Origin: Cristatella mucedo
Taxonomy: Eukaryota > Bryozoa > Phylactolaemata > Cristatellidae
Length of the DNA: 64,000 nucleotides
Direction: 5' to 3'
Assembly: GCA_009760855.2 (NCBI GenBank)
Contig: WPIO01000035.1
Location: forward strand, 472,501 to 536,500
The notes under the pieces were generated by a model. It had not been told where the DNA came from. It saw only the letters and a list, made by a program, of their open reading frames with translations, and did not search any database. Shown piece by piece: positions 11,402 to 20,621 of this stretch (its first letter is position 1; every line of letters starts with the position of its first letter). A program made the position numbers and the translations under genes.

Positions 11402-12041
11402 TTATTTATCATCAATTTTTCTATAATAATCTTGAGTATATTCTAAAACATCATTGGCTGTTCGTTCTAGTTCTTTTTCAGTATTATAAATCTTTTCCTG
11501 ATTAAGTTTTTGTCCTAACTCATTTAGTTTTAAGTCTTTATTTTCACAATCAATCTCATCTATTATTCTTGTTACACAATTTGGCACATAACCTTCTTTG
11601 TTTTTAATTATTTCAAGTAGATTAGCTTTATCAAAATCTTGTATTCTTTCTTCTGACTTTTTTGGATTGCCAGTAGTTGGATTAATACCTAACTCATCAG
11701 CTAGTGGTTTCTGAACATTATTAATAGCCTCTCGCACCTCTGTATTAGGCGCATGTGTCTTTGCTTGATTTGCTATTGAAATTGCTTTTTTAAACTTGCC
11801 TGCCTTAATAGCTTTTTCTGCTTTTTATTCAAGTACTCAAAATATCAGGTGCGACCTTATACTCCAAAGCTTTATGCAATTGGTTATTACTCTCCATTTG
11901 TATCGCAAGTTTTGGTCTAACTCTTTCAAGTTTTTCAATAACAATATTTCCTGAGTTGTCAGTTGATCTCTCTAGTTCTTGCTGATCTAATCGATGCTCA
12001 GCCGCATCTCTTGCTGATATCTCTCCTTCTAATCTTTGCAT
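11402..12041 (-). pseudogene. Charged coiled-coil protein, frameshifted
   Basis: Starts MQRLEGEISARDAAEHRLD at 12041 after an AAATAAAAAGAAATG context rather than the usual TATAGAA box. It reads to about 11830, then changes frame and carries on through AEKAIKAGKFKKAISIAN and a glutamate/lysine-rich region to a stop at 11402. About 210 codons in total. Heptad-like, largely helical and without a signal peptide. Unassigned. Confidence 0.4.
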
Positions 12042-12112
12042 TTCTTTTTATTTTACATCTTCTTATTTCTATTCATTTATTATTATTATTATATTTAATC
12101 TTGTATTTCTCT

Positions 12113-12250
12113 CTATTTCTTCTGATCGTTTTGTAGAATATTCGCATCTCTTAAATCTTGTAGATTTTGTAGTTTAGATTCATAATCAATTGCTTCTTGA
12201 GCACTTCCTTTGTAATGTTTCTTGCTTGAGTTAATTTCTCCATTAATCAT
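12113..12250 (-). CDS. Very small hydrophilic protein, 45 aa
   Basis: An intact frame begins MINGEINSSKKHYKGS and ends at TAG 12115-12113. Upstream sequence has AGATATAGTAAA just before the ATG, a variant of the element's TATA box. It lies between the ATPase (whose stop is at 12264) and the coiled-coil gene on the same strand. Its persistence without a break in a decayed element may be chance given its length. Confidence 0.35.
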   Translation of the reverse strand: MINGEINSSKKHYKGSAQEAIDYESKLQNLQDLRDANILQNDQKK

Positions 12251-12263
12251 TTTACTATATCTA

Positions 12264-12935
12264 TTAAGAATTAAAAATAGTAATTAATTGCTTTCCTGTT
12301 GAATCGACAGACCAAAATCTACCTTCTGATTAAGTTTTAGTTAAGTCTATTACATAATATCCAAAACGATTTCCTGTACAAGAGTTAACCCAATCTCTAA
12401 ACTGTTTCTTATCAATATCTCCAGTGTATGCATCACGAATATACTCAATATCAGTTGCGTTTTGGTTAAATATTACTATTAGATTTACATTGTTTCTTAT
12501 TTCTCTCCTTGGAATGTTTGTAAATCCTTGTGCAAGGTAAAATATATTTAATTCTGTATGTCTTCCTCATGTGAAATAGTCTAATATTTTAGTTTGATCT
12601 TCTGTCATTAAATCATCGAGTACAACTACATTTTTACAATTCTTATATGAATCTACTTCAGCCATATCATCGATACCATTAATACAAGAATATGAATTAT
12701 TATCTTTTTTCATTGACATGAGTCCATGATTGAACTTTTAATCTAAACTTGAAGCAATAATAGTACAAGTATCATAGTTTAACATTCCATAGAATATCCA
12801 ATTCATAATCAACTGAGATTTACCGGAACCACTTGAACCAAGTACTAGTGCTCTAATTGGCACGCTTGGTAATGGTTATTTATGACCAGTATCAACATCT
12901 TGTCCAAAATTAAACGCCCTTACTCGAAGAGTCAT
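12264..12935 (-). pseudogene. Packaging ATPase (FtsK/HerA, A32-like), four in-frame stops, no frameshift
   Basis: The 223-codon frame is uninterrupted in phase. Walker A is ALVLGSSGSGKSQLIM at about residue 35; Walker B is VVVLDDLM at about residue 99. The arginine-rich FTNIPRREIRNN segment and the downstream NQNATDIEYIRD fit the Maverick DNA-packaging ATPase, which would pump genome DNA into the capsid. Stops within the frame: TAA near codon 20, TAA near codon 64, TGA and TAA further on. The start at 12935 follows AGTATAGGAAATG, and 34 bp separate it from the divergent zinc-ribbon gene. Confidence 0.85.
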
Positions 12936-12969
12936 TTCCTATACTAAAAAAGTTTTTATATTTATATAA

Positions 12970-13185
12970 ATGGAAATTTACTGTTTGAAATGTAAAAAAC
13001 CGACAGACAGTATTCATGAGGAGTATATTGAAGTAGATAGCACAAAAGGACCTAGAGGAATGATTAAAGCAATTTGTGTAATTTGCGAGCATAAAAAGTC
13101 AAAGTTTATTAAACTTAAAAGAGAAGGAGATAGTGTTTTGCGTCATGATAAAAAGTTAGGTGCGAGTGTAGTAAGCGGAGTTTGA
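12970..13185 (+). CDS. DUF5679-like zinc-ribbon protein, 71 aa
   Basis: Intact. Reads MEIYCLKCKKPTDS, then a KGPRGMIKAICVIC segment and a basic KKSKFIKL tail. The two CxxC pairs about 32 residues apart and the KSKF end match the small DUF5679-type ribbon common in Mavericks and large DNA viruses; role unknown, perhaps nucleic-acid binding. The start follows ATTTATATAAATGG. It heads a plus-strand group with the protease. Confidence 0.65.
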   Translation: MEIYCLKCKKPTDSIHEEYIEVDSTKGPRGMIKAICVICEHKKSKFIKLKREGDSVLRHDKKLGASVVSGV

Positions 13186-13200
13186 GTCATAGAAAGAAAT

Positions 13201-13639
13201 ATGGTGCGAGTATTAAAAAAGAACAAATACTTTCTGAACTAAGAAAGACTATCAATAGTTTAAAAAAGATTAAAAAAGCACTCCACTAACTGATTTAGAA
13301 ATAAATGATTATGTAAAATAATTAAATATAACAAAACTTTCGTGGTGTATTTGCAAGAGATGAACTAAAATCTATAAAACCAAAAGAGAGAATGAGTGTC
13401 TTATTCGTAATACTGGTAAATCAGACCTAGCAATCTATCACTGTGTAGCACTTAAAAAAGTAGGAGATTTATTTGGTGCCCCACCAATGCCAGAAGTAAT
13501 TGATTATTTTGGTGTAATACCAATTTTTCAAACTTTTCAACTACAAGATTATAAACAAACTGATTGTGGAATGAGGTGTCTAATTTTCTTAAAACTGTTG
13601 GAATTGATTGATTTTGGTATACAGTTATGGAATTATTAA
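13201..13639 (+). pseudogene. Adenain/Ulp1-like maturation protease, broken
   Basis: Cysteine protease expected to cleave capsid precursors. An RGVFARDELK segment, then IYHCVA (candidate catalytic His), FGAPPMPEVIDYF, and the C-terminal Q-x-DCG-x-RC box (YKQTDCGMRCLIFL) holding the candidate nucleophile follow the order of the family. It ends at TAA 13637. At least three breaks lie upstream (near 13287, 13320 and 13390), and the usual GTHW around the histidine is altered. The first 90 bp encode a lysine-rich peptide (KYGASIKKEQILSELRK) that may be the protease N-terminus or a separate basic core protein. Confidence 0.7.
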
Positions 13640-13672
13640 TTTAAATTAAACAAAAATGTTCCACTATATAGA

Positions 13673-14164
13673 ATGGAAAATCAAGAAAAGAAATTCGTTG
13701 TACTTGAAAATTCTGCTGTTATTATTCCAAAAGGAAAACCAGCACACATCCATGTTGAAGAAAAGTTTGATTTCAAAAGACTCAAAACCTTATCTAAATG
13801 CATGGATCTATATCACACAAGAAATGCTTCCTTATCTTCAAATATTGTAGAGCGATCAAGTGAACAACTTGACTTTAAGGGATATGACTTATCTAACAGA
13901 TCAACAATTGGAGTTAAATTTGATTTTGGTAGCAAACCAAGTATTCTTTTTGATGAGAAGAATAAACAACTAAAATTAAGTATTCCTGCAGATGTCATTC
14001 AATAACTAAGAAATGACTCTTACATAACTGGAATTATTGATTGAAGCTATATCTCAAAAGAGTATTACAATTCCGAACCCAGATTAAACATTAGACTTAA
14101 AGTAGATCAAGTTAAAGTTTATAATTTTGTAAAGAGATTTACTTTTAATCCAGCAGACTTTTAA
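13673..14164 (+). pseudogene. Unassigned protein, 163 codons, two in-frame stops and no frameshift
   Basis: Starts MENQEKKFVVLENSAVI after the box ACTATATAGAATGG. The frame runs to TAA 14162-14164 and is broken only by TAA (14003-14005) and one TGA about 13 codons later; beyond them the phase still gives a sensible protein ending KRFTFNPADF. Beta-rich and hydrophilic, no signal peptide. Family not recognised. Its place between the protease and the phospholipase-like gene suggests a virion component. Confidence 0.5.
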
Positions 14165-14223
14165 AATAAAAAGACAAGTAAAATAAATAAATAAGATAAA
14201 AATATTTGTGCAGTGTAAAATTG

Positions 14224-14992
14224 TTAGATCCTTTTTCGAGTTATATCAAGCATTCTATCAACAATTCCACGAGCATAATTTTTCATCTTATTTAGACTTG
14301 CAGGATTACTTACTTCATTTTTTTTTAAATTTGTAGCAAATGAATCTTTTAAAGCTCCACCAATTCCTAATCCGAGTTTTGCTTTTGCGGCCATAACTGC
14401 TGCAACTATTTTTGCATCTTCTCTAACGTAAGCAGGTTGTCTTGGATCAAGTGCAATACGTGCAGCAGACTCAGCTAGTACTAAATCGGATAAGTTTCGT
14501 ATTTCTGTTCTTTGTGGTTCAGGCATGCTTCCTACTTCAGTATACTTATGATCATGGATAAGTGCTTTATTATCTAAGTCATTAATTCCAGTATATCCTT
14601 GTTCCACCCGTTCTTTGAATCTAGTGCTGGGCCTGCATAAGAATATCTACCAGTGTTATTAAATTTACCACCGAGAACTTCTTCAGATTTTACTCCTGAT
14701 GGAAGACGCATATGCATTTCACGACCTCCAGTAAGTTTGCTTATAAAGTCTACTAATCCTGATCCGTGTTTTCTGTTTGCTTTCAACTGCTTAAGACTGA
14801 GATTTAATTGCATGCCAATTCCTTTTGATTTGCATTTTTCAATTCTAGCAAGTTGTGTTTTTGTTACAAAGATAGAAGTAGTTCCAGATAAGTCTAATAA
14901 TGTTTTAGTCTGATTGAAATTGGTTCTTTTGACTTAGAAATAAGATTTTGTTGATGATTAGATAGAGTGACCTTTGCTTCTTGACATTCCAT
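14224..14992 (-). pseudogene. Virion protein with phospholipase A2-like domain, one frameshift
   Basis: The start at 14992 follows TACTATAGAATGG. After about 100 residues comes RYSYAGPALDSKN, then across a frameshift near 14605 GYTGINDLDNKALIHDHKY. The Y-x-GP turn plus N-x-LD...HDxxY is the calcium-loop and His-Asp catalytic layout of the parvovirus VP1 / adintovirus-type PLA2 domain. The C-terminal half is alanine-rich with KAKLGLGIGG, a tail seen after this domain in Maverick proteins. In relatives the domain is thought to help virions breach endosomal membranes. The frameshift falls between the two parts of the active site. Confidence 0.7.
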
Positions 14993-15047
14993 TCTATAGT
15001 AAATTGAATTTTTATTTAAAGACAGAGAAAACTATTATATACGAAAA

Positions 15048-15607
15048 ATGTCACAACATGAAGTTACTACTTTCAGAAATCGAGTCATTGAGCTTTTACA
15101 ATACTGCCCATTCTCTGGAAAGTTTTGTGGAAAATTAATAGAGGAGGAAAGACAAAAACCGGAGACATTGCAGGAAGTATTGGAAGTGATGGATATAGCA
15201 TTATAAAGTATTGGTGGAAAGCAATATAAAGCCCATAAATTAGCATGGATTATCATGCATGAACAAATGCCAATCTTTCAAATAGATCATAAAAATGGAA
15301 TTAAGTCAGATAATTGCATTACTAATCTAAGAATTGCATCACATTCAGAAAACCAAAGAAATAAAAGAAAGAGAGAGGATAATAAGAGTGGATTTATAGG
15401 AGTCAGTTTTAATAAGAAAAAAATAAGTATGAAGCATAAATAAAAATAGATAATAATAAATATAATTTAGGATACTTTGATTTTGCAGAAGACGCTGCTG
15501 TGAAAAGAGATATGGCAGCAATACGTCTTCATTTAGAATTTGCAAGACTAAATTTCACATATACATTGACAAAAGATGACAAATCAGTTAGACACACAGA
15601 CTATTAA
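15048..15607 (+). pseudogene. HNH homing endonuclease with AP2-type DNA-binding tail, broken
   Basis: Starts MSQHEVTTFRNRVIELL after TATTATATACGAAAAATG. The frame changes near 15120; the continuation has GDIAGSIGSDGYSIIKYGG, then IDHKNGIKSDNCITNLR (HNH motif with its conserved Asn-Leu-Arg) and SENQRNKRKR. An NKSGFIGVSFNKK unit followed by LGYFDFAEDAAVKRD is the AP2 half. This is the standard phage-type HNH/AP2 free-standing homing endonuclease. Breaks: frameshifts near 15120 and 15425, and one stop near 15440. It ends overlapping the convergent gene's stop by about 3 bp. Confidence 0.8.
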
Positions 15608-16026
15608 TTCTTGCAACGCCTTTTAAACTCATCTCTTAATTTAATCATATTATTATATATTTCTTCTTGTGATTTTCTTTGTGCAAAAAGATTTGATAAT
15701 AACATGGCACTTTCAGGTTTATAGTCACAAGATTTCTCACCACCAACTGTACTACTTTCTACTTTCTTTATATCTCTCTTTAATTCATCCGAATAACTTA
15801 CACCTAATTCTTCAACAAGTTTCCTACCACTCTTCAAATAATCCAATCGATTTTTCATTTCTGCATTTTGTACTTTGTCTGACAAATCAATATCCACACC
15901 TCTATCAAGTAATTCTATCATGTTTTTTATATCTGTAATAGCGTTTCTTAGCCTTTCACTTTTTAAACTCAGTGCACTCATTCTTTCTGCGTGTGTATTC
16001 ATCATAAGAGACTTAGCTGTATACAT
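15604..16026 (-). CDS. Helical protein of 140 aa, intact
   Basis: Starts MYTAKSLMMNTHAERM and runs uninterrupted to 15604. Almost wholly helical and charged (KSERLRNAITDIKNMIELLD), ending in a basic KLRDEFKRRCKN. It begins 12 bp after the stop of the membrane protein gene at 16038, so co-transcription is likely. No family recognised. Confidence 0.5.
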   Translation of the reverse strand: MYTAKSLMMNTHAERMSALSLKSERLRNAITDIKNMIELLDRGVDIDLSDKVQNAEMKNRLDYLKSGRKLVEELGVSYSDELKRDIKKVESSTVGGEKSCDYKPESAMLLSNLFAQRKSQEEIYNNMIKLRDEFKRRCKN

Positions 16027-16037
16027 TGTTTGATCTA

Positions 16038-16697
16038 CTATTTTTTAACTAATCCTGCTACTGAGACAGTTATGCTAACTGCAAGACCAATAGTACCTAT
16101 GATATTTGCTATGCTTGCTATAATAGCTGGAATTGCGGGAAGTAATCTTCCAGATCTCAATTCAAGGAAATTTTTCTTCCATGCTAGTGGATCTTGTTGT
16201 GCTGCATCCCAAGATTCTTCTCCAAATGTCTCAGAGAAAAACTTACTAGGATTCAAATACCAACCAGAGTTAGATTTTTCTGCTTCAAGTAGTTTCTCAT
16301 TTATATAATAACCAATCTCTAATGATGCAACCATTTTCGACAGTCCTTTTTTATCTGCCATTGTTTTCCAGAATACCTGACCATACTTACCTGATGCAAT
16401 GTCATCAACAATTTCTTTTATAAATAATCCTAAGTCTACAACTCCTGTTATTCCAGATAGAAATCCTCCAAGTGCTTTTGTGGCAGTACCAATAACTTTA
16501 AATGACTAAAAATTTTGGAACAATAGTTGCTATTTTGTTTGATACTTGTAAACTAAGTTTCATAGCAATCTTAGGGCAGTTTTTATAATTGCTTTTGATC
16601 CAACTTCTGCTGCAGTTGTTGTACCTGATATTACTTCTTTTGTTGTATTTAAACCTGATTTTATTTCATCACCAAGAAATCCTCCTTTTTTCTTCAT
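16038..16697 (-). pseudogene. Membrane-associated virion-type protein with C-terminal hydrophobic helix
   Basis: The start at 16697 reads MKKKGGFLGDEIKSGL directly against a TATATAT box shared with the divergent fibre gene at 16709. The first third is broken by frame changes near 16575 and 16510; the last 107 codons (from MADKKGLSKMVASLEIGYY) are open. The C-terminus (LPAIPAIIASIANIIGT and VSITVSVAGLVKK) holds two hydrophobic stretches, so membrane insertion is likely. A glycine-rich middle (TKALGGFLSGITGVVDLG) suggests another helix. Unassigned. Confidence 0.45.
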
Positions 16698-16708
16698 ATA
16701 TATAAGAA
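16698..16708. promoter_or_regulatory. Shared 11-bp divergent promoter (ATATATAAGAA)
   Basis: Only ATATATAAGAA separates the minus-strand start at 16697 from the plus-strand start at 16709. It is the second such arrangement in the element after 4881-4889. Either transcript would be nearly leaderless or would have to start within the opposite gene. Confidence 0.55.
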
Positions 16709-17644
16709 ATGGAAAATGTTTCTAGAATGAATGGTTCTGTTTCCGACGTCCTTGATGCAAATGTAAACAGAATTATAAATCTTGCATATCCAGAAAACGA
16801 TGGTGATGCAATAAGATTAGATTATGCTCTAAGTTCAAACTTTGGAAACAATGTAGCAAACAATGTTTCAGGAGAAATGGCTTCTGTTGGTAATTTATCA
16901 AACTTATTTCCAAAGAATAGTGCAAAACTTGTATCTCAACTAAATTGTATAAACGCTCTTGGTATAACTGGAAATTCTGCTGATGGAACTACTTACAGAG
17001 ATTCTAGGCCTTACAAAGTAATAAACTATGGTCTGCTAAAAACTATGACAAGTTTTCAATGGAAACTCAAATAGTACTCTTGACTTGGGATTAAACAGAA
17101 TTACTTCTTTGAAAGATTCAGTTATTATAATAAAGCAAACAGTTGATTCTTACAAACAAAACTGTTACTTTAGATATTCAAGATTTACTAGTTTTCCAAG
17201 TTTTATCTCGTTAAATGCTTTATGATTAAATATTAAATGGAAGTGGAACAGAAATTTCCATACTAAGAACAACGCCTGCTGACCTACCAATGCTGGATCA
17301 AACTGGAAATAGAATAGGTTATGAAACACCATTGAAAACTTTTATTCCTGGTTCAGTAAATAACTTTGGTATAATATCTAGCGTACTATGGTCTACTAAT
17401 AAATACTACTGGAACATTCTTAGATTTAACCAGTGATAATACTTATGGTGTATCTGGTACTTTTGTTTTAGTAATGTAAAGCGCCTAGAGAGAGATTGAG
17501 TTCTCTGAGGGCGCTTTATCAAGTGCATTATTATTATTATTATTATTATTATTAAATATTGATGGATCATGCAGTTATGTTATTAACAATTTCACTGTTG
17601 CAAATAATGTAACCTACTTTGATTTTCTTATTAGTATAGTATAG
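16709..17644 (+). pseudogene. Fibre-like gene B, frameshifted and hit by a LINE tail
   Basis: Starts MENVSRMNGSVSDVLDAN. It contains a NRIINLAYPENDGDAIRLDY repeat like that of fibre A, then a region rich in Asn/Gly. The open frame ends at 17074; the head domain continues in other phases (LPMLDQTGNRIGYETP, GSVNNFGIISSVLWS) to TAG 17642-17644. A LINE 3' tail (17473-17553) interrupts the head region. Its stop is 2 bp before the start of fibre C, inside that gene's TATAGTATAGAA box, so the promoter of C overlaps the end of B. Confidence 0.6.
17473..17553 (+). mobile_element. Solo 3' tail of CR1-like LINE inside fibre B
   Basis: About 80 bp matching the extreme 3' end of the LINE family in this window: TAAAGCGCCTAGAGAGAGAT, a GTTCTCTGAGGGCGC segment, then AAGTGCATT and an (ATT)n tail. 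Such tiny 5'-truncated copies are normal products of target-primed reverse transcription. It is on the plus strand, like the longer copy 330 bp downstream. Confidence 0.85.
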
Positions 17645-17879
17645 AAATGTTTCTTGGCTATCGTAGGAAAGGGGCTAACTCAAAAAATTGCATTCAAAAG
17701 AGTGGTGATATAATGAATGGTTCTTTAAATATGAATCAAAATTTAATTAAAACAAACCTTGGAGATCCTGTTGATTCCGGAGATGCTGTAAACAGAAAGT
17801 ATACAGATACAAACTTTGTTACAAAGGTATCAAGTGGAACAACTGCTGATGGAAATATAGATATGAACAATCATAGACT

Positions 17880-18644
17880 ATTTTCAGCTTCATAACATTG
17901 CTAAAATTCGGGCTTGTTTAGATAAGGTTACCACATCCAAGTTGGTCCATGCATTCGTGACATCCCGTCTCGACTTCTGCAACTCACTGCTTACTGGCCT
18001 ACCAGCATGTGCGATCAGGCGATTGCAGCTGGTGCAAAACTCCGCAGCTAGGCTTGTCTGTCGTGAGCGTCGCAGTTGCCACATTACTCCACTTCTCGCC
18101 GATCTGCACTGGCTACCAGTCAAGCAACGGATTGACTTCAAGGTTTTGTCGCTCACTTTTAGGTCCCTTCATTCTATGGCTCCAGCCTATCTCTCAGATA
18201 TACTACCCCATCAGGCCAAGCATCGTACCACCTGCTTTTCGGAATCCAACAGTCTAGAAATACCTCGTACAAACCTTAAATCCTTTGGAGACCGTGCATT
18301 TAGTTCGTATGCTCCCAAAGCCTGGAACTCCCTCCCGACCTGCGTCAGAACATCCCATGACCTGACCACATTTAAAAGAAACTTAAAAACACACCTATTT
18401 AGGACAGCATTTGGTGGGTCCCTGTGATTCGTCCTTGATGTGCTTATGCGTGCTGACACTGTGCATGCTGCCACTAACCACATTTGCATGCTGACCCTGT
18501 GCATGCCACCCCTAACATGTTATTCATTTTGTTTGTTTTTCAAGCATGATTTTACTTACCATTCAATTGCATTTCACTTTGCAGCAAATGTAAAGCGCCT
18601 AGAAAGAGATTAAGTTCTCTGAGGGTGCTTTATCAAGTGCATTA

Positions 18645-18676
<32 letters not shown>
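17880..18676 (+). mobile_element. 5'-truncated CR1-like LINE inserted in fibre C, with target duplication
   Basis: An insertion of 797 bp flanked by ATAGACT (17873-17879 and 18677-18683). It carries the C-terminal end of a non-LTR reverse transcriptase as a 161-codon open frame (17942-18427) with the typical segments [43 protein letters not shown] and [14 protein letters not shown] 3' UTR then ends in the GCGCCTAGAAAGAG...CTGAGGGTGC tail and (ATT)n. Near-identical copies lie at 37107 and 55377, so the family was active recently relative to the decay of the virus. Confidence 0.9.
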
Positions 18677-18679
<3 letters not shown>

Positions 18680-19214
18680 GACTGATAGATCTTGCAAATC
18701 CTATCAATGCAAGTGATGCTGCTACTAAAGGCTATGCAGACACAAAACTATCAAAAACTGGTGGTGTTGTTAATGGTCAAATAGTTGTACAAGGTCTAGT
18801 TGTTGTTAACAATGGTGCTACATCACCATATGATGTTATTAATAAGAAATATGCTGATGATAACTTTTTTAATTTAGGAGGAGGAACCGTTAATGGAAAT
18901 TTAGATATGGGTAATTTTTCAATTATTATAAAAAATTATCCAGTCAATCCTAATGATGGAGTAAATCTTAATTATTTAAATAAAGTAAGTGATGGAAATG
19001 TTGCTGTTGTAAGTATTCAAGGAAAAATTGATCGTTCTTTAACTACAAATGTATATGGTAGAACCTTTGGCGCACAATGGGTTACTTCTGGTTTAGATAA
19101 TATTGTAATTCCAAGAGGATTGTTTGTAATTGGAGCAGAATACGATATACAAAATGGTGTAAAAAAAAGTTCTTATGCCTTTGCTATCTAAAACAAAAAA
19201 TAAAATACTATCTG

Positions 19215-19385
19215 ATTTAACAGCCTCTTTTTGATAGCGACAGAAGAGTCTTTACGACTATCACCACCGCTTGCAGTGGAGATAAAGGATCGCCCGCCGC
19301 AGGATTTGAACGCACGACTTCGGAACCGAGGTTGTGAAAAGCAACCGCCTTACCTAGTGAGCCATTACGGCTCACAATCTACACT
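19215..19385 (-). mobile_element. tRNA-derived SINE inserted in fibre C head
   Basis: On the minus strand the segment has an A-box-like TGGCTCACTAGG and a B-box-like GTTCAAATCC about 45 bases later, in a GC-rich patch set in AT-rich viral DNA. The spacing and boxes point to a tRNA-derived pol III head. Exact ends and target duplication are not clear. It is not a functional tRNA: the acceptor ends do not pair. Confidence 0.6.
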
Positions 19386-19524
19386 ATTACCACAACAAGG
19401 ACAGCTTTCTGGTGGTTATGAGTTAGACGCTAATAATAAAATAGTACCAAGCTCAGCTTTCATATCAGGAACAGATTTGTTTGATCGACAAATAATGTTA
19501 ACTGTTTATATAGCACTAAGATAG

Positions 19525-20222
19525 TGCTTAACAGAAAATCTTTAGATATGAATGGTACTCTAGATCTTGATTTAAATAGAATAACAAATCATGGAAACAC
19601 AATAGACCCATTAGAAGCTGTTGGAAAATTATTTGTTGACACTAACTATTTAAGAAAAGATTCTGACCAATTTATAATAGGAGACTTATCTGCTAGCTCA
19701 AAAAATATGTTAAAGTACTAACCCCAATTAATGGAAACGAGGTTGCAACAAAAGAATATCTTGATCGAAAAGTAGAAGCTTACTCTACTATTACTGGAAG
19801 CTTAACTGCAGATAGAATTATAACATATATTCCTATTAACTGCTTTATAGGATTTTCTATTGAAGACTTTTATCTAAAAAAAAACACCTATTTCACAAAT
19901 GTGATAGTTTAACTGTTAATGGGGTAAATAACCTTTCTATCAATGGGTCTAATAATGGTTTAGCAAGATTATCAGATATAAATATACATACACTAAATTG
20001 TACAAAAATAATAATAAAAATAGCAGACATTGATAATATACCAAATAGTTGGCGCTCTATTGATGAAAATGCTAAATACTGTGTTGGTCAAAAAACAAAT
20101 GAACAAAATGAACAAATGGTGTTAATATGAGTGGAAGATTAATATCTTATGATGTTGTAACAGTACCAATTACAATACTTATAGATGAAAATGGTATAAC
20201 TGTAAGAAACTATTATTATATA
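19525..20222 (+). pseudogene. Fibre-like gene D, frameshifted
   Basis: A frame of 65 codons begins in the reading LDMNGTLDLDLNRITNHGN and includes an IDPLEAVGKLFVDTNYL repeat of the fibre type. It shifts near 19715 and continues (PINGNEVATKEYLDRKVEA, then GVNNLSINGSNNG and INIHTLNC) to about 20222, where it meets the convergent gene. About 230 codons in all. A TATATAG element lies about 12 bases before the frame opens. It is the fourth member of the element's fibre family. Confidence 0.55.
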
Positions 20223-20305
20223 TTGCAAACTTTCAGCCATAAAATCTGTTGGTAAACTACAAGTCTTTCCTAAATCTATTTCTTTCATTATTTGTTTTGT
20301 TGTCT

Positions 20306-20602
20306 CTATTTTTTAGAGTATGCTTCTGATTTAAGACTATTTATTTTTTCTACTTTTAAATCTTTTAGAAATTCTGAGAAAATGGATCCATCTCTAACTT
20401 TAGTGAATACACATGAAATCTCTGGATCAGAATGATGAATTCTTAAAGCTTTGTATTCTAAAACTAATTGTAATGCTTTTAAAAGTGTATACCTAATATC
20501 TTCAATTCGACCCATGGGAAACGAACAAATCTTAAAATTAGAATATTGTTGGCCTTGTACTTCAGTTAGGCAGTCTTTACTTCTTGTTTCTACTGAAACC
20601 AT
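20306..20602 (-). CDS. Unassigned 98-aa protein, intact
   Basis: Starts MVSVETRSKDCLTEVQGQQ after the box TTTATTTATATAGAAATG. Mixed alpha/beta composition with a central TLLKALQLVLEYKALRIHH helix. Compatible coding sequence continues in another phase beyond the stop to about 20222, so the original protein may have been about 125 residues. No family recognised. Confidence 0.5.
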   Translation of the reverse strand: MVSVETRSKDCLTEVQGQQYSNFKICSFPMGRIEDIRYTLLKALQLVLEYKALRIHHSDPEISCVFTKVRDGSIFSEFLKDLKVEKINSLKSEAYSKK

Positions 20603-20621
20603 TTCTATATAAATAAATTAT

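Larger units (their letters stand above)
17647..19524 (+). pseudogene. Fibre-like gene C, split by a LINE and a SINE
   Basis: Starts MFLGYRRKGANSKNC after AGTATAGAAATG. Shaft repeats: GDPVDSGDAVNRKYTDTNF, then after the LINE insertion NPINASDAATKGYADTKL and SPYDVINKKYADDNF, separated by KSGDIMNGSLNMNQN-type units. The frame reads cleanly up to the LINE target site and resumes in a compatible sense on the far side. The head region (after about 19000) is broken near 19191, contains a SINE, and ends at TAG 19522-19524 after FDRQIMLTVYIALR. Without the insertions it would be about 300 residues. Confidence 0.65.

Noticed and set aside
19290-19375. A functional tRNA gene
   Set aside because: A-box and B-box are present but the acceptor stem does not pair and spacing is irregular; a SINE head fits better.
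19231-19524. 97-codon open frame on the plus strand
   Set aside because: Its first half is the antisense of a tRNA-derived SINE; only the last 48 codons are fibre coding sequence.
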